Program-made: the position numbers and the translations under genes
The notes under the pieces: generated by a model
The model's database searches: none
Told to the model about the DNA's origin: nothing
The model's input: the letters and a program-made list of their open reading frames with translations, nothing else
Assembly: GCA_910583875.1 (NCBI GenBank)
Contig: CAJTXT010000001.1
Coordinates: forward strand, 372,001 to 436,000
From: an uncultured Vampirovibrio sp.
Lineage (GTDB): Bacteria; Cyanobacteriota; Vampirovibrionia; Gastranaerophilales; Gastranaerophilaceae
Length of the DNA: 64,000 nt
Direction: 5' to 3'
Shown: positions 25,929-34,516 of the stretch, in pieces
How positions within the stretch are numbered: the stretch's first letter is position 1
Layout: every line of letters begins with the position of its first letter

Positions 25929-27056
25929 ATGGGCAAAAAGAAGAATATAAAAGTTGCATTCCCTCATATGGGTAATGTTTATATTGCTTGGGCATCAGCT
26001 TTAAAAAAATTAGGTGTAGAACCTTTTATTCCGCCTAAAACAAGCAAAAGAACTCTTGAACTTGCTTCTAAATACAGCCCGGATTCAATATGTTTACCTT
26101 ATAAATTAGTACTTGGAAATTTTTTACAAGCCATAGAGAATGGTGTTGATTATGTTGCAATGATTTCTTCACCTGGTATTTGCAGACTTGGTGAATATGG
26201 ACAAAGTATTCGTAATGTTTTAAAAGACTTGGGCTATGAAGGCAAATATACAGAACTTCAGTTATATGATGGTTTCAAAGGTATGTATAGATTTTTAACC
26301 GAATTAACAGGTGTAAAAAATCCTATAATTATCATAAAATCCATTAATATGGCTGTTCGCAAAATGTTTGTTTTAGATAGAATTGAAAATTTATTTTCAT
26401 ATTATAGAGCAAGAGAAATTGTTGTTGGTACTGCTGAAAAACATTATAATCGAGCTTTATCTTTAATTTTAGATGCTGAAAATACAAAAGAATTAAAAAA
26501 ATATGAAAAAGAAGCTTTAGAAGAAATTAGAAAAACCGAAATAGATAAAAATAGAGATGTTTTGACGGTAGATATAACAGGCGAAATTTTCCTTGTACAA
26601 GACCCATTTTCAAACCAAAACATAGAAAAAGAACTTGGAAGAATGGGTGTTCAAACAAGAAGGAGTTTAACAGTTTCAAGCTTCTTGAAAGATGCTATTA
26701 TTCCTAAATTCTTCAAAAAAGGTGAAACTCACTTAGAACGTGCATTTAGAATGGCAAGACCATATTTAATGCGAGATATTGGTGGCGACGCGCTTGAATC
26801 TGTTTCAGATGTTGCTTATGCAAATGAAAAAGGAACCGACGGCATAATTCACGTAAGCCCGTTTACCTGCATGCCAGAAATTATGTCACAAAATATTTTC
26901 CCAACAATGCGAGAAAATTGTGAAATACCAATCTTAACTTTGATTATGGATGAGCAAACAGGCAGAGCTGGTTATATAACAAGATTAGAAGCCTTTGTAG
27001 ATTTAATGCGCCGCAGAAAAATGTACAAAAAGAAACAAGAAGCAGCTGTTAATTAG
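25929..27056 (+). CDS. acyl-CoA dehydratase activase-related protein
   Basis: 375 residues, no membrane segments. Motifs SICLPYKLVLGNFLQAI, SSPGICRLGEYG, DITGEIFLVQDPFSNQNIE and HVSPFTCMPEIMSQ match the HgdC-associated family (COG3580/3581, DUF2229 group) related to 2-hydroxyacyl-CoA dehydratase components, with conserved Cys that could bind an Fe-S cluster. Members of this family occur without a dehydratase and their reaction is unknown. No dehydratase partner is in the window. The stop codon overlaps hairpin element copy 8. Confidence 0.78.
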   Translation: MGKKKNIKVAFPHMGNVYIAWASALKKLGVEPFIPPKTSKRTLELASKYSPDSICLPYKLVLGNFLQAIENGVDYVAMISSPGICRLGEYGQSIRNVLKDLGYEGKYTELQLYDGFKGMYRFLTELTGVKNPIIIIKSINMAVRKMFVLDRIENLFSYYRAREIVVGTAEKHYNRALSLILDAENTKELKKYEKEALEEIRKTEIDKNRDVLTVDITGEIFLVQDPFSNQNIEKELGRMGVQTRRSLTVSSFLKDAIIPKFFKKGETHLERAFRMARPYLMRDIGGDALESVSDVAYANEKGTDGIIHVSPFTCMPEIMSQNIFPTMRENCEIPILTLIMDEQTGRAGYITRLEAFVDLMRRRKMYKKKQEAAVN

Positions 27057-27164
27057 TTTTTGATATAAAAGATAGTAAGAATTTAATTTCGAAGTCCATT
27101 GTTTTTAGGAATCGCGAAAACACAGGACGAGAAATAAATTCTTACTATCTTTTATATCAAAAAC
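27056..27164 (-). repeat. hairpin element, copy 8 (centre inverted)
   Basis: Perfect 30-bp arms (GTTTTTGATATAAAAGATAG on the left). The first arm base is the last base of the preceding stop codon. The centre is reversed (GTTTTTAGGAATCGCGAAAAC) and shares the T-for-A variant of copy 3. Confidence 0.85.
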
Positions 27165-27178
27165 TTTTTATCTAAACA

Positions 27179-27201
27179 CAAAAAAAAGGTCGCTACGCGA
27201 C
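27179..27201 (-). terminator. terminator of a possible short minus-strand RNA
   Basis: GGTCGCGTAGCGACC followed by eight T on the minus strand, with no CDS ending here. A possible transcript starts near 27247 after a TATAGT box and opens AATTACTTACTTATTTTCC, similar to the candidate at 15225. The rest of 27202-27330 shows nothing else. Confidence 0.45.
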
Positions 27202-27330
27202 CACAGTCTTGTTATGGAGAAAAGGAGTGAAGGAAAATAAGTAAGTAATTTACTATACTATATAAATTCCACATGTTTCATTATATATAACATATATATT
27301 TTTTATATATTAATATTTTTTAACATATAA

Positions 27331-27359
27331 AAAAAGAGCCTCTGAAAGAGGCTCTTTTA
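27331..27359 (-). terminator. rplT operon terminator
   Basis: AAGAGCCTC / GAGGCTCTT stem with a short AAAG/TTTC loop region and T-run, 18 bp after the rplT stop. Confidence 0.88.
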
Positions 27360-27376
27360 AATATTACTTAAATTAA

Positions 27377-27727
27377 CTATTTTGAAGCTTTAGCAGTTTC
27401 AACAATAATTGAAAATGCTTCAGGTTCATTAACAGCTAAATCAGCTAACATTTTTCTGTTAATAGCAACTTCTGATTTTTTAAGAGCATTCATAAATTTA
27501 GAATAGCTTAAACCATGTTGTCTAACAGCAGCGTTGATTCTAACAATCCATAAACGACGCATATTTCTTTTTAGATTACGTCTGTCTCTGTATTGATATT
27601 TCAATTTTTTCATTACAGCAGTATTAGCAACTTTAAATATTCTGCTTCTAGCACCTTTAAAGCCTTTAGCTAATTTTAATATTTTTTTATGTCTTTTTCT
27701 TAAGACATTACCACGTTTAACTCTCAT
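27377..27727 (-). CDS. rplT: 50S ribosomal protein L20
   Basis: 116 residues, standard length. MRVKRGNVLRKRHKKILKLAKG at the start and YRDRRNLKRNMRRLWIVRINAAVR are the 23S rRNA-binding signatures. It is essential for early 50S assembly and commonly represses its own operon. Last gene of infC-rpmI-rplT, 29 nt after rpmI. SD AAAGGAAATTG upstream. Confidence 0.97.
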   Translation of the reverse strand: MRVKRGNVLRKRHKKILKLAKGFKGARSRIFKVANTAVMKKLKYQYRDRRNLKRNMRRLWIVRINAAVRQHGLSYSKFMNALKKSEVAINRKMLADLAVNEPEAFSIIVETAKASK

Positions 27728-27756
27728 TGTTTCAATTTCCTTTCTTCATTAAATTT

Positions 27757-27966
27757 CTAACCTGAACACTTCGCATAAGGAAGTTCTTTTAATACAAGTT
27801 TCTTATGAGTAGCAGAAACTTCTATCATAGAAGAAAGTTTTCTTTTTCTTGAAGCACTTTTGTGTTGAAGTAAGTGGCCTTTACCTGCTTTTCTTCTTAA
27901 AATTTTACCGCCGGCAGTAATTTTATACCTTTTTGCACCGGAGCGGTGTGTTTTCATTTTTGGCAT
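27757..27966 (-). CDS. rpmI: 50S ribosomal protein L35
   Basis: 69 residues from ATG 27966 (MPKMKTHRSGAKRYKITAGG), with AAAGGAG 6 nt upstream. The open frame extends further 5' but that part has no family similarity and contains a REP palindrome, so it is rejected. RRKAGKGHLLQHKSASRKRKL is a family hallmark. The C-terminus runs a few residues beyond the typical 65. It lies in a ~200-nt gap after infC. Confidence 0.95.
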   Translation of the reverse strand: MPKMKTHRSGAKRYKITAGGKILRRKAGKGHLLQHKSASRKRKLSSMIEVSATHKKLVLKELPYAKCSG

Positions 27967-28108
27967 CGTTTTCTCCTTTTTTATCTTAACTTTTATTTTG
28001 GACAAAAATGCGACATGCCTCCGCACTTTCGAACCTATTAATAATTTTAAAACAAACATGATTGCATGCAAGTAGTTGAAAGAAATAACAATCAGAAATA
28101 TAAAAACC

Positions 28109-28137
28109 GTCATGCTGAAACAAGTTCAACATGACAT
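28109..28137 (+). repeat. REP-like palindrome inside the infC operon
   Basis: ATGCTGAAACAAGTTCAACAT then GACAT. One stem base differs from the related copies. It lies in the 199-nt spacer between infC and rpmI, the only REP found between co-transcribed genes in this window. Confidence 0.7.
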
Positions 28138-28165
28138 ATAAAGCTTAAATTTTCAAAATAAAAAC

Positions 28166-28681
28166 CTAAGGAGCTAAAATTGTAATAACATTTCTGCCAT
28201 CCATAGAAGGTTTACGTTCGACAGTCATTTTTTCACCTTCTAAATCAGCTAGAAATCTGTTAGCCAAATCATAAGCCAAATGGTTATGCTGCATTTCACG
28301 TCCTCTTAGCATTACAACAATTTTAACTTTATTTCCTTTTTGTATAAACTTTTTAATACTGTTAATTTTTACATTATAGTCATTAACATCAATTTTATAG
28401 CGAACCTTTATTTCTTTAATATCAACAGTATGCTGTTTCTTTTTAGATTCTTTTGCACGTTTTTCAACTTCGTATTTATATTTACCGTAATCTAAAATTT
28501 TTGCAACCGGCGGTTCTTGATTAGGAGAAACTACAATTAAATCCAACCCTTTTTCTTCTGCCATTGACAATGCTTTAGATGTTGCAACTACACCATGATT
28601 GTTGCCTTCATCATCTATTAATCTAACTTCTTTTGATCTGATATTTCTGTTTAATAATGGCTGGTTATTATCTTTGCTAAT
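28166..28681 (-). CDS. infC: translation initiation factor IF-3, ATT start
   Basis: 171 residues when started at ATT 28681. The frame opens ISKDNNQPLLNRNIRSKEVR, the IF3 N-domain, and has GGAGGACAG just upstream. Later ATG/TTG starts would cut off the N-domain. The C-domain shows YKYEVEKRAKESKKKQ and KNVKEIKVR-like VDIKEIKVRYKID. IF3 prevents premature subunit joining and discriminates start codons; a non-AUG start lets excess IF3 repress its own mRNA (E. coli precedent). First gene of infC-rpmI-rplT. Confidence 0.95.
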   Translation of the reverse strand: MSKDNNQPLLNRNIRSKEVRLIDDEGNNHGVVATSKALSMAEEKGLDLIVVSPNQEPPVAKILDYGKYKYEVEKRAKESKKKQHTVDIKEIKVRYKIDVNDYNVKINSIKKFIQKGNKVKIVVMLRGREMQHNHLAYDLANRFLADLEGEKMTVERKPSMDGRNVITILAP

Positions 28682-28839
28682 TGTCCTGTCCTCCGTTTTC
28701 TAACGAAAATATTGTATCAGATAAGATTTTAGTTTGCAAATACTACTTTTAAGCGATATTTTAAAGACATCGTAAAGATTCATAAAAAAGTTTTTTATAT
28801 AGTATTGATTTTCAATTATGTTTTTAATAAACTAATCCC

Positions 28840-29044
28840 ATAACCGTAGACAGACGGGGGAAGCATAAGCAGGTGGGCAGCTAGGAAATAAACCGGCAGA
28901 CAGCTAGGAAAAATAAACAGGCAGCCAATACATCAAAGCTTATAACTCCTTAAAATATCCCGTCCGAGGAAAACAAATAAGTCAATAAAGAATTGGTATT
29001 AAAATAATTTGTTTGGAATTTACGGTTAGACGTAAATTTTTTTT
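28840..29044 (+). ncRNA. ribosomal protein L10 leader with attenuator
   Basis: AACCGTAGACAG...GGGGAAGC at the 5' side and TATCCCGTCCGAGG at the 3' side match the conserved L10-binding junction (Rfam L10_leader, from memory). The leader ends in an AATTTACG / CGTAAATT hairpin with eight T (29017-29044), an attenuator just before rplJ. L10(L12)4 binding should promote termination. The internal arm carries a direct repeat (CAGCTAGGAAA...TAAAC twice), unusual for this leader. Confidence 0.85.
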
Positions 29045-29088
29045 ATGTCAAAAATTAGGTCGATATTAAATTAAATAAGGAGCTAAAA

Positions 29089-29610
29089 ATGTCAACAAAA
29101 GCCTTCAAACAAGAAAAAATTGAAGCAATGAAAGAAAACTTTGCAAAGGCTAAAGTTGCCGTAGTTACTGAATACAGAGGTTTAACAGTAGAAGAAATTA
29201 CTAATCTTCGCCGCAGACTTCAAAAAGAAAACAGCGATTATATGGTAACAAAAAATACCTTAGCTAAAGTTGCAGCAAAAGGAACTCAATTTGAAGTTCT
29301 TGCTGATTCATTAAAAGGACCTGTTGCTATTGCATTCGGCTTCCATGATGAAGTTGCACCTGCTAAAGTTGTAACTAAATTTATCAAAGAAGTTAAAAAA
29401 GGTGAAATCATCGGCGCAGCTTTAGATGGTAAATTCTTAGATGCAAAAGAAACACAAGTTCTTGCAAATCTTCCTTCAAAAGAAGAACTTTATGCAAAAA
29501 TGCTTGGCAGCATAAATTCACCTGCTACAGGTATCGTTGGTGCTGTTAACGCAGTTATGAGCGGTTTAGTTAGAGCAATGGATCAAGTTGCTAAACAAAA
29601 AACAGCTTAG
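29089..29610 (+). CDS. rplJ: 50S ribosomal protein L10
   Basis: 173 residues. AKVAVVTEYRGLTVEEITNLRRRL and YMVTKNTLAKVAA are the N-terminal rRNA-binding domain; the C-terminal helix holds L12 dimers in the ribosomal stalk. SD AAGGAGC 7 nt before the ATG. It is regulated by the L10 leader upstream and co-transcribed with rplL (67-nt gap). Confidence 0.97.
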   Translation: MSTKAFKQEKIEAMKENFAKAKVAVVTEYRGLTVEEITNLRRRLQKENSDYMVTKNTLAKVAAKGTQFEVLADSLKGPVAIAFGFHDEVAPAKVVTKFIKEVKKGEIIGAALDGKFLDAKETQVLANLPSKEELYAKMLGSINSPATGIVGAVNAVMSGLVRAMDQVAKQKTA

Positions 29611-29677
29611 TGAAATTTCCGTAGAGTGAAATTCAAAACACGTATTACACAAAAATCAAATTAAAAGGAGAAATAAA

Positions 29678-30049
29678 ATGAGCGTAGAATCAATTTTAGA
29701 ATCAATTGAAAAATTAACATTAATCGAAGCAGCTGAATTAGTAAAAGCTATGGAAGAAAAATTCGGCGTATCTGCTGCTGCTCCTGTTGCAGTTGCTGCA
29801 GTTGCTGCTGCTCCAGCTGGTGAAGCTGCTGAAGAAGCTTCAGAAGTTAACGTAATCTTAGCTTCTGCTGGTGCTAACAAAATCGCTGTTCTTAAAGAAG
29901 TTAGAGCTATCACAGGTCTTGGCTTAAAAGAAGCTAAAGATTTAGTTGATGGTGCTCCAAAAGCTATTAAAGAAGGCGTTAAAAAAGAAGATGCTGAAGC
30001 TATTAAAAAACAACTTGAAGCTGCTGGTGCAACTGTTGAAATCAAATAG
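29678..30049 (+). CDS. rplL: 50S ribosomal protein L7/L12
   Basis: 123 residues. The N-domain for L10 binding (LESIEKLTLIEAAELVKAME) leads to an Ala/Val-rich hinge (36-52). The C-domain EVNVILASAGANKIAVLKEVR and GLGLKEAKDLVDGAPKAIKEGV recruits translation factors. SD AAGGAG upstream. Followed by a strong terminator. Confidence 0.98.
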   Translation: MSVESILESIEKLTLIEAAELVKAMEEKFGVSAAAPVAVAAVAAAPAGEAAEEASEVNVILASAGANKIAVLKEVRAITGLGLKEAKDLVDGAPKAIKEGVKKEDAEAIKKQLEAAGATVEIK

Positions 30050-30071
30050 TTTTTGCTTAAAAAACTTTTTT

Positions 30072-30106
30072 AAAAAAGAGTCTGATATATCAGGCTCTTT
30101 TTTTTA
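30072..30106 (+). terminator. rplJL terminator
   Basis: AAAAGAGTCTGATA / TATCAGGCTCTTTT stem with long T-run, 23 bp after the rplL stop. Confidence 0.9.
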
Positions 30107-30224
30107 TGCTTAATAACCTACCAGACTAAGCCTAATTTAATATTAATTATACACATCTTATTAATATTCATTTTTCTATTTGTATTTAATACTTATTCCG
30201 TACTAAGTTTAACGGAGAAGAAAA

Positions 30225-30773
30225 ATGAAAAAAATCTATTTCTTATTTTTATCTTTAGCTTGTTTATGCTCATTAACAGCATTTGCAGACAGTCCTTGCG
30301 ACAGCGAAATGCCAATGCAGCCAAAAACATCTTGCGCTGTTCCTTGCAAAAAACCATGTGCTAAACCTTGCGAAAAACCTTGTGAAAAACAAGTTGTAAA
30401 TCCTTGCGAAACAAAATGTCCTCAAACATACAGACATTGTAAAAGTGAATGCTTCTTATGCACAAATGTAAACATGAATAATTTATTCAGACAAATGAGT
30501 TTAAGTGAAACTCAAATTTGTACAGCTATGAAAATTCAAGAAAAATATGAACTTGAAGTTTTAAGCTTAAATGAAAGAATTCAGTGTGAAGAACAAAAAT
30601 ATGCTTCATTAAATAACAATTGTTCTAAATGGAGCGAAAGACATAAACAAAAACGTCTTGTTAAAGATTTAAAGAAAAAGAGAAAAGAAATTTGCAAATG
30701 TTATGAAAAACAATTCAGAGCAATTTTATCAGATTCTCAATGGAAAGCATATAAAAAATATAAAAAATCATAA
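30225..30773 (+). CDS. exported Cys-rich, Spy/LTXXQ-like protein
   Basis: 182 residues. Signal peptide MKKIYFLFLSLACLCSLTAFA. A repetitive Cys/Pro/Lys segment (about 25-70; CKKPCAKPCEKPCEK) follows. The helical domain has LSETQICTAMKIQEKYELE and AILSDSQWKAYKKYKK, which resembles the paired LTxxQ motifs of Spy/CpxP-type periplasmic proteins. It contains well over a dozen Cys, compatible with metal or disulfide chemistry. Role inferred only as envelope stress or metal binding. SD CGGAGAAG. Confidence 0.65.
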   Translation: MKKIYFLFLSLACLCSLTAFADSPCDSEMPMQPKTSCAVPCKKPCAKPCEKPCEKQVVNPCETKCPQTYRHCKSECFLCTNVNMNNLFRQMSLSETQICTAMKIQEKYELEVLSLNERIQCEEQKYASLNNNCSKWSERHKQKRLVKDLKKKRKEICKCYEKQFRAILSDSQWKAYKKYKKS

Positions 30774-30801
30774 AAAGGGAGCTTAAAGCTCCTTTTTTTA
30801 A
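30774..30801 (+). terminator. terminator
   Basis: AAAAGGGAGC TTAAA GCTCCTTTTTTT directly after the stop of the Cys-rich protein gene. Confidence 0.88.
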
Positions 30802-30885
30802 TATCAAATATCAACCAAATAAACGGTTTACTTTCAAAAAAATATCATTAAGATGTTAGTACGGAATATTATAAAGGAGCAAAAT

Positions 30886-31443
30886 ATGAGTATTTTAAAC
30901 GGACAAGCTTTGCTTTCAACCGCAATGGCAGGACTAACAAATACATATTCTACTTTAATGAGCAGTAATAGTGCTTCAGGTAAAGGTTTATCAATGGACG
31001 ATTTAGCAAATGTATCTACAAATACAATGTTAAGTCTTGGTTCAAACTATTCGTTTTTACAATATCTAACAACAAATTTTCAATCATTAGATAAAGATGG
31101 AGACGGTGAAATTTCCGGTAACGACCTTAATAATCTAATGTCTACAATGCAATCAAAAGGTTTAACTTATAATGAACTTCAATCATTATGCACATCAGGA
31201 AATGGAGATACTTCTTTATTATCTACTGTTCTAACTTACTTTAATAAAATAGATGCAAATGGTGATGGAAGAGTTACAAGTGAAGAAATAACTAAATTCA
31301 GCTTAGACAATCAAAGATACGAAGTGGAAGCGAAATATAAATCTTTCAAAGCTTCAAGTACAAGTTTATATTACAATGACGGTGTTGAAGATGATACTTC
31401 CAGCGTTTTAGATACTCTTCGTCCCGATTTAAAGAATTCATAA
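30886..31443 (+). CDS. EF-hand calcium-binding protein
   Basis: 185 residues from ATG 30886 (MSILNGQALLSTAMAGL), preferred because AAAGGAGC lies 5 nt upstream; the longer frame has no SD. Two canonical EF loops are visible: DKDGDGEISGND and DANGDGRVTSEE, each 12 residues with acidic 1, 3, 5 and 12 positions. No signal peptide. Calcium sensing or buffering is inferred. The last two codons and the stop lie inside the left arm of hairpin element copy 9. Confidence 0.82.
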   Translation: MSILNGQALLSTAMAGLTNTYSTLMSSNSASGKGLSMDDLANVSTNTMLSLGSNYSFLQYLTTNFQSLDKDGDGEISGNDLNNLMSTMQSKGLTYNELQSLCTSGNGDTSLLSTVLTYFNKIDANGDGRVTSEEITKFSLDNQRYEVEAKYKSFKASSTSLYYNDGVEDDTSSVLDTLRPDLKNS

Positions 31444-31552
31444 AATAATAAAAACAGCTAGGGTGCTACCTTCTCGTCCTGTGTTTTCGCGATACCTAAA
31501 AACAATGGACTTCGAAGGTAGCATCCTAGCTGTTTTTATTATTTTATGAATT
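31435..31552 (+). repeat. hairpin element, copy 9, arm overlapping coding sequence
   Basis: The arms pair from AATTCATAAAATAATAAAAA through GCTACC with a single mismatch (about 36 bp). The left arm contains the last two codons and stop of the EF-hand gene; the right arm carries their inverted copy. Forward centre (GTTTTCGCGATACC, TAAAAAC). Confidence 0.87.
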
Positions 31553-31588
31553 TATACAATCCCACAACTGTATATTTTGTTAAATACT

Positions 31589-31616
31589 TTGATATTAAGC
31601 TATTTAAGTTTATTAT
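31589..31616 (+). promoter_or_regulatory. amidase promoter, leaderless arrangement
   Basis: TTGATA (31589-31594), 16 nt, TATTAT (31611-31616), then 7 nt to the ATG at 31624. No SD. Confidence 0.5.
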
Positions 31617-31623
31617 TATAAAT

Positions 31624-33732
31624 ATGATACAACGATTAGTAGTATTAATTTTTATATATATTTTTTTGGCACTAATTCCACATAGCAGCAGCTGTGATAT
31701 TTTTGCTTCAAATTTTATGCCAAAAGTCTTTGCACAAGAAACATTAAAAGTTAACAGCATTAATTTTGATAACTCTGACTCCATAATCTTTTTAGGGACT
31801 TCCGGCACGCAAGAACTAAATGAAATTAAGATAAAAAAGCAAACTCTAACAGAGCCTGACAGAATTTTTTTTGATATAGAAGATGCAGTAATTACTTTTC
31901 CTAATTCAACTTATGAAATAAAAAACAGCAAATTAAGTAAAGTAAGAATTGCTCAGAATTCAGTAGAACCCAATATTGTTCGTATAGTTATCTGGAATTC
32001 ACCTAAATATGATTCTTCACAAATCAAAGTTTTAAAAATTAAAAATAACATAATAATAAAATTGAATAACGACAAGCCTTTACAGCAATATTTAACCCAA
32101 ATTTATAAAGAAACAAAAGGTAGTTCTATAGAATATTACGAAAAAGCTATAGCAATTCAAGAAACACAAAATACAAAAGAAGCAGATGAAATATTTAACA
32201 AAGTTCAACAAGCATTTAAAGAAGATGATAATCAACTTGTAAGACCCAATATTGAACAAAAACAAGCTAAATTAAAATCAAGATTTTTCTTAGAAAAAGC
32301 AGTTGTACGAAATGGCAGTTTATTAATTGGCGGTATTGGTGTAGTTAATATAGAAAAACCGTTTACATTAACTGAACCGTCAAGAATAGTTTTTGATTTA
32401 CCAAATACTATAGTCACGCAAGAATTACGAGATAAAGAAATAAAACTATCAGAAACAGCAACTGCAAAGATTGGGCAATTTGAACCTTCAAAAGCAAGAA
32501 TAGTTATAAAAACAGATAAACCAGAAACTTATCGTCCTATATATTCAACAAATCTTCAAACATTATTAATTACTAACACAAATAATATTACTGGCATAAA
32601 TGTAACTCAAACAAGAAGTACACTTACATATTTTAAAGAGCAAAATATTAATGCAACAACAGATGTAATAAATATAACTTTTTCAAATCCTATAATATAT
32701 TCTATTCAAAGAACAGCAAGCAGACTAAATTTAACATTTTTCAACCTTTCAGGATTTAATGTTGAATCCTTTAATGCACTAGCACAAAAAAATCAGACAG
32801 GTTTTGAAGCAAAACAAATTAGTACAAATATATATAGAATATCTTTTCCTGCGGGAAATAATACACTTGTTGATTGCTATGAAACATTAAATGCTTCACA
32901 ACTTCGTTTTGTTTTTACAAAGAAAATTGAAACAAAACCAACTACTACAACACCTGTTATTACTCAAGCGCCAAAAACACAACAACCAACTGAAACAAAA
33001 CCTGTTCAAAAGCCAACTCAACAGGTTATACAACCATCTAAACCTCAAACCGTAATTTCAACAGCAAAGCCAACAACAACACAAGAAACAAAAAAAGAAC
33101 CAATACCTGTTAAAATAACACCTAAAGAGCCTGTTAAAAAAACAGAGAAAATAGCAAAACCATCAAAAGCAGAACAAGCTATAATTAATAAAATTAAAAA
33201 TAAAGTAATTGTACTTGACCCAGGGCATGGCGGAAACGATACTGGTGCACTTAGAGGAAATATTTTAGAAAAAGATTTAACTCTTGAAATTGCAACAAAA
33301 GTGAAAAAATGTCTTCAAGAAAAAGGGCTTAAAAATATTATAATGACAAGATCTATTGATAAAACATTAACACTTGATGAAAGGGTTCAAATTTCAAATA
33401 ATAATTGTGCAAATATATTCGTAAGTATTCATATAAATGCCAGCGTTAAGTCAGAAGTAAACGGTATAGAAACTCACTACTTCACAGAAAACGGATATAA
33501 TGTCGCAAAAGTAATTCATAAAGAATTAATGGAAAATGTCACGGCAACAGATAGAGGCTTGTTCAAGTCTAAATTTTATGTTATAAATCACACAGAAGCG
33601 CCCGCGGTTCTTCTGGAATTAGGATTCATATCTAATGAGCAGGAAAGAAGTTCATTAACATCAGAAAAAAGACAAATGAACTCAGCCAAAGCCATTGCGG
33701 ACGGTATAGTTAATTATTTACTGGAGCATTAA
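31624..33732 (+). CDS. N-acetylmuramoyl-L-alanine amidase with AMIN domains
   Basis: 702 residues from ATG 31624 (MIQRLVVLIFIYIFLALIPH, signal peptide). An upstream ATG at 31546 lies in a hairpin arm and is rejected. Two or three AMIN-like beta domains (residues ~40-155, 225-330, 345-430) target septal peptidoglycan. A Thr/Pro/Lys-rich linker leads to the Amidase_3 domain. Zinc and catalytic residues: DPGHGG, ILEKDLTLE, FVSIHINA, and VLLELGF with the catalytic Glu. Periplasmic cell separation enzyme, AmiC-like. murI follows 1 nt after the stop. Confidence 0.93.
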   Translation: MIQRLVVLIFIYIFLALIPHSSSCDIFASNFMPKVFAQETLKVNSINFDNSDSIIFLGTSGTQELNEIKIKKQTLTEPDRIFFDIEDAVITFPNSTYEIKNSKLSKVRIAQNSVEPNIVRIVIWNSPKYDSSQIKVLKIKNNIIIKLNNDKPLQQYLTQIYKETKGSSIEYYEKAIAIQETQNTKEADEIFNKVQQAFKEDDNQLVRPNIEQKQAKLKSRFFLEKAVVRNGSLLIGGIGVVNIEKPFTLTEPSRIVFDLPNTIVTQELRDKEIKLSETATAKIGQFEPSKARIVIKTDKPETYRPIYSTNLQTLLITNTNNITGINVTQTRSTLTYFKEQNINATTDVINITFSNPIIYSIQRTASRLNLTFFNLSGFNVESFNALAQKNQTGFEAKQISTNIYRISFPAGNNTLVDCYETLNASQLRFVFTKKIETKPTTTTPVITQAPKTQQPTETKPVQKPTQQVIQPSKPQTVISTAKPTTTQETKKEPIPVKITPKEPVKKTEKIAKPSKAEQAIINKIKNKVIVLDPGHGGNDTGALRGNILEKDLTLEIATKVKKCLQEKGLKNIIMTRSIDKTLTLDERVQISNNNCANIFVSIHINASVKSEVNGIETHYFTENGYNVAKVIHKELMENVTATDRGLFKSKFYVINHTEAPAVLLELGFISNEQERSSLTSEKRQMNSAKAIADGIVNYLLEH

Positions 33733-33733
33733 A

Positions 33734-34516
33734 ATGAATAACTGTCCAATTGGGGTATTTGATTCAGGAGTCGGTGGTTTAAGCGTATTTTCAAAATTAG
33801 TCGATTTATTGCCAAATGAAAAATATATTTATTTTGGAGATACTTTAAATCTTCCTTACGGCGATAAAACAAAAGAACAGCTTATTGAAATATCGGCAAG
33901 AATTTTTGATTTTTTCAAGACACAAAATGTAAAAGCAGTCGTTATGGCTTGTAATACAACATCGGCAGTAACTTATGATATTTTAAAATCCAAGTACAAT
34001 TTTAAAATTTATCCTATTGTTCAAAATGTTTCCAAATGTATAGCCGATAAAAATTATAAAAAAGTCGGAGTTTTTGCTACCAATGCAACAATTAATTCTC
34101 ATGCATATAAAAAACAAATACAATTATATAATCACAATACAGAAGTATTTGAAATTGCATGTCCTGAGTGGGTAAATATTGTTGAACAAGAATTGCAGCA
34201 AAATACGAAATCAAAAGAAAATATAAAACAACATCTTGATGAAATGCTAAAAAATAATGTAGAAAAAGTTATTTTAGGCTGCACTCATTATCCTTATTTA
34301 CTAAATGTTTTATCTGAATATGCGGATAAAGAATTATTTATAAATCCTGCAAAAGCTTTTGCACAACATATTAAAAGTGACTTAGAAAATTCAGAATTAT
34401 TAAGTGATAAGAAAGAAAAAGAAACCAAATTTTATGTAAGTGCAAATCCGAAACAATTCATTTCGGCTGCAAAATTATTTTATGACGTAAATGAAGCAGA
34501 AGAGATATCATTATAA
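33734..34516 (+). CDS. murI: glutamate racemase
   Basis: Makes D-Glu for peptidoglycan. 260 residues. FDSGVGGLSV (residues 9-18), YFGDTLNLPYGDKT, MACNTTSA with the first catalytic Cys (about 73) and LGCTHYPYLL with the second Cys (about 182). Translation is probably coupled to the amidase gene (stop and ATG 1 nt apart), giving a two-gene wall operon. The 3' end overlaps the convergent lipoprotein gene by 6 bp. Confidence 0.95.
   Translation: MNNCPIGVFDSGVGGLSVFSKLVDLLPNEKYIYFGDTLNLPYGDKTKEQLIEISARIFDFFKTQNVKAVVMACNTTSAVTYDILKSKYNFKIYPIVQNVSKCIADKNYKKVGVFATNATINSHAYKKQIQLYNHNTEVFEIACPEWVNIVEQELQQNTKSKENIKQHLDEMLKNNVEKVILGCTHYPYLLNVLSEYADKELFINPAKAFAQHIKSDLENSELLSDKKEKETKFYVSANPKQFISAAKLFYDVNEAEEISL

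Noticed and set aside
27967..28113. N-terminal extension of rpmI
   Set aside because: It contains a REP palindrome boundary and no L35 similarity; the SD and family start are at 27966.
31546..31623. Longer start for the amidase gene
   Set aside because: The ATG lies in the right arm of a hairpin element and upstream of the promoter; the signal peptide begins at 31624.
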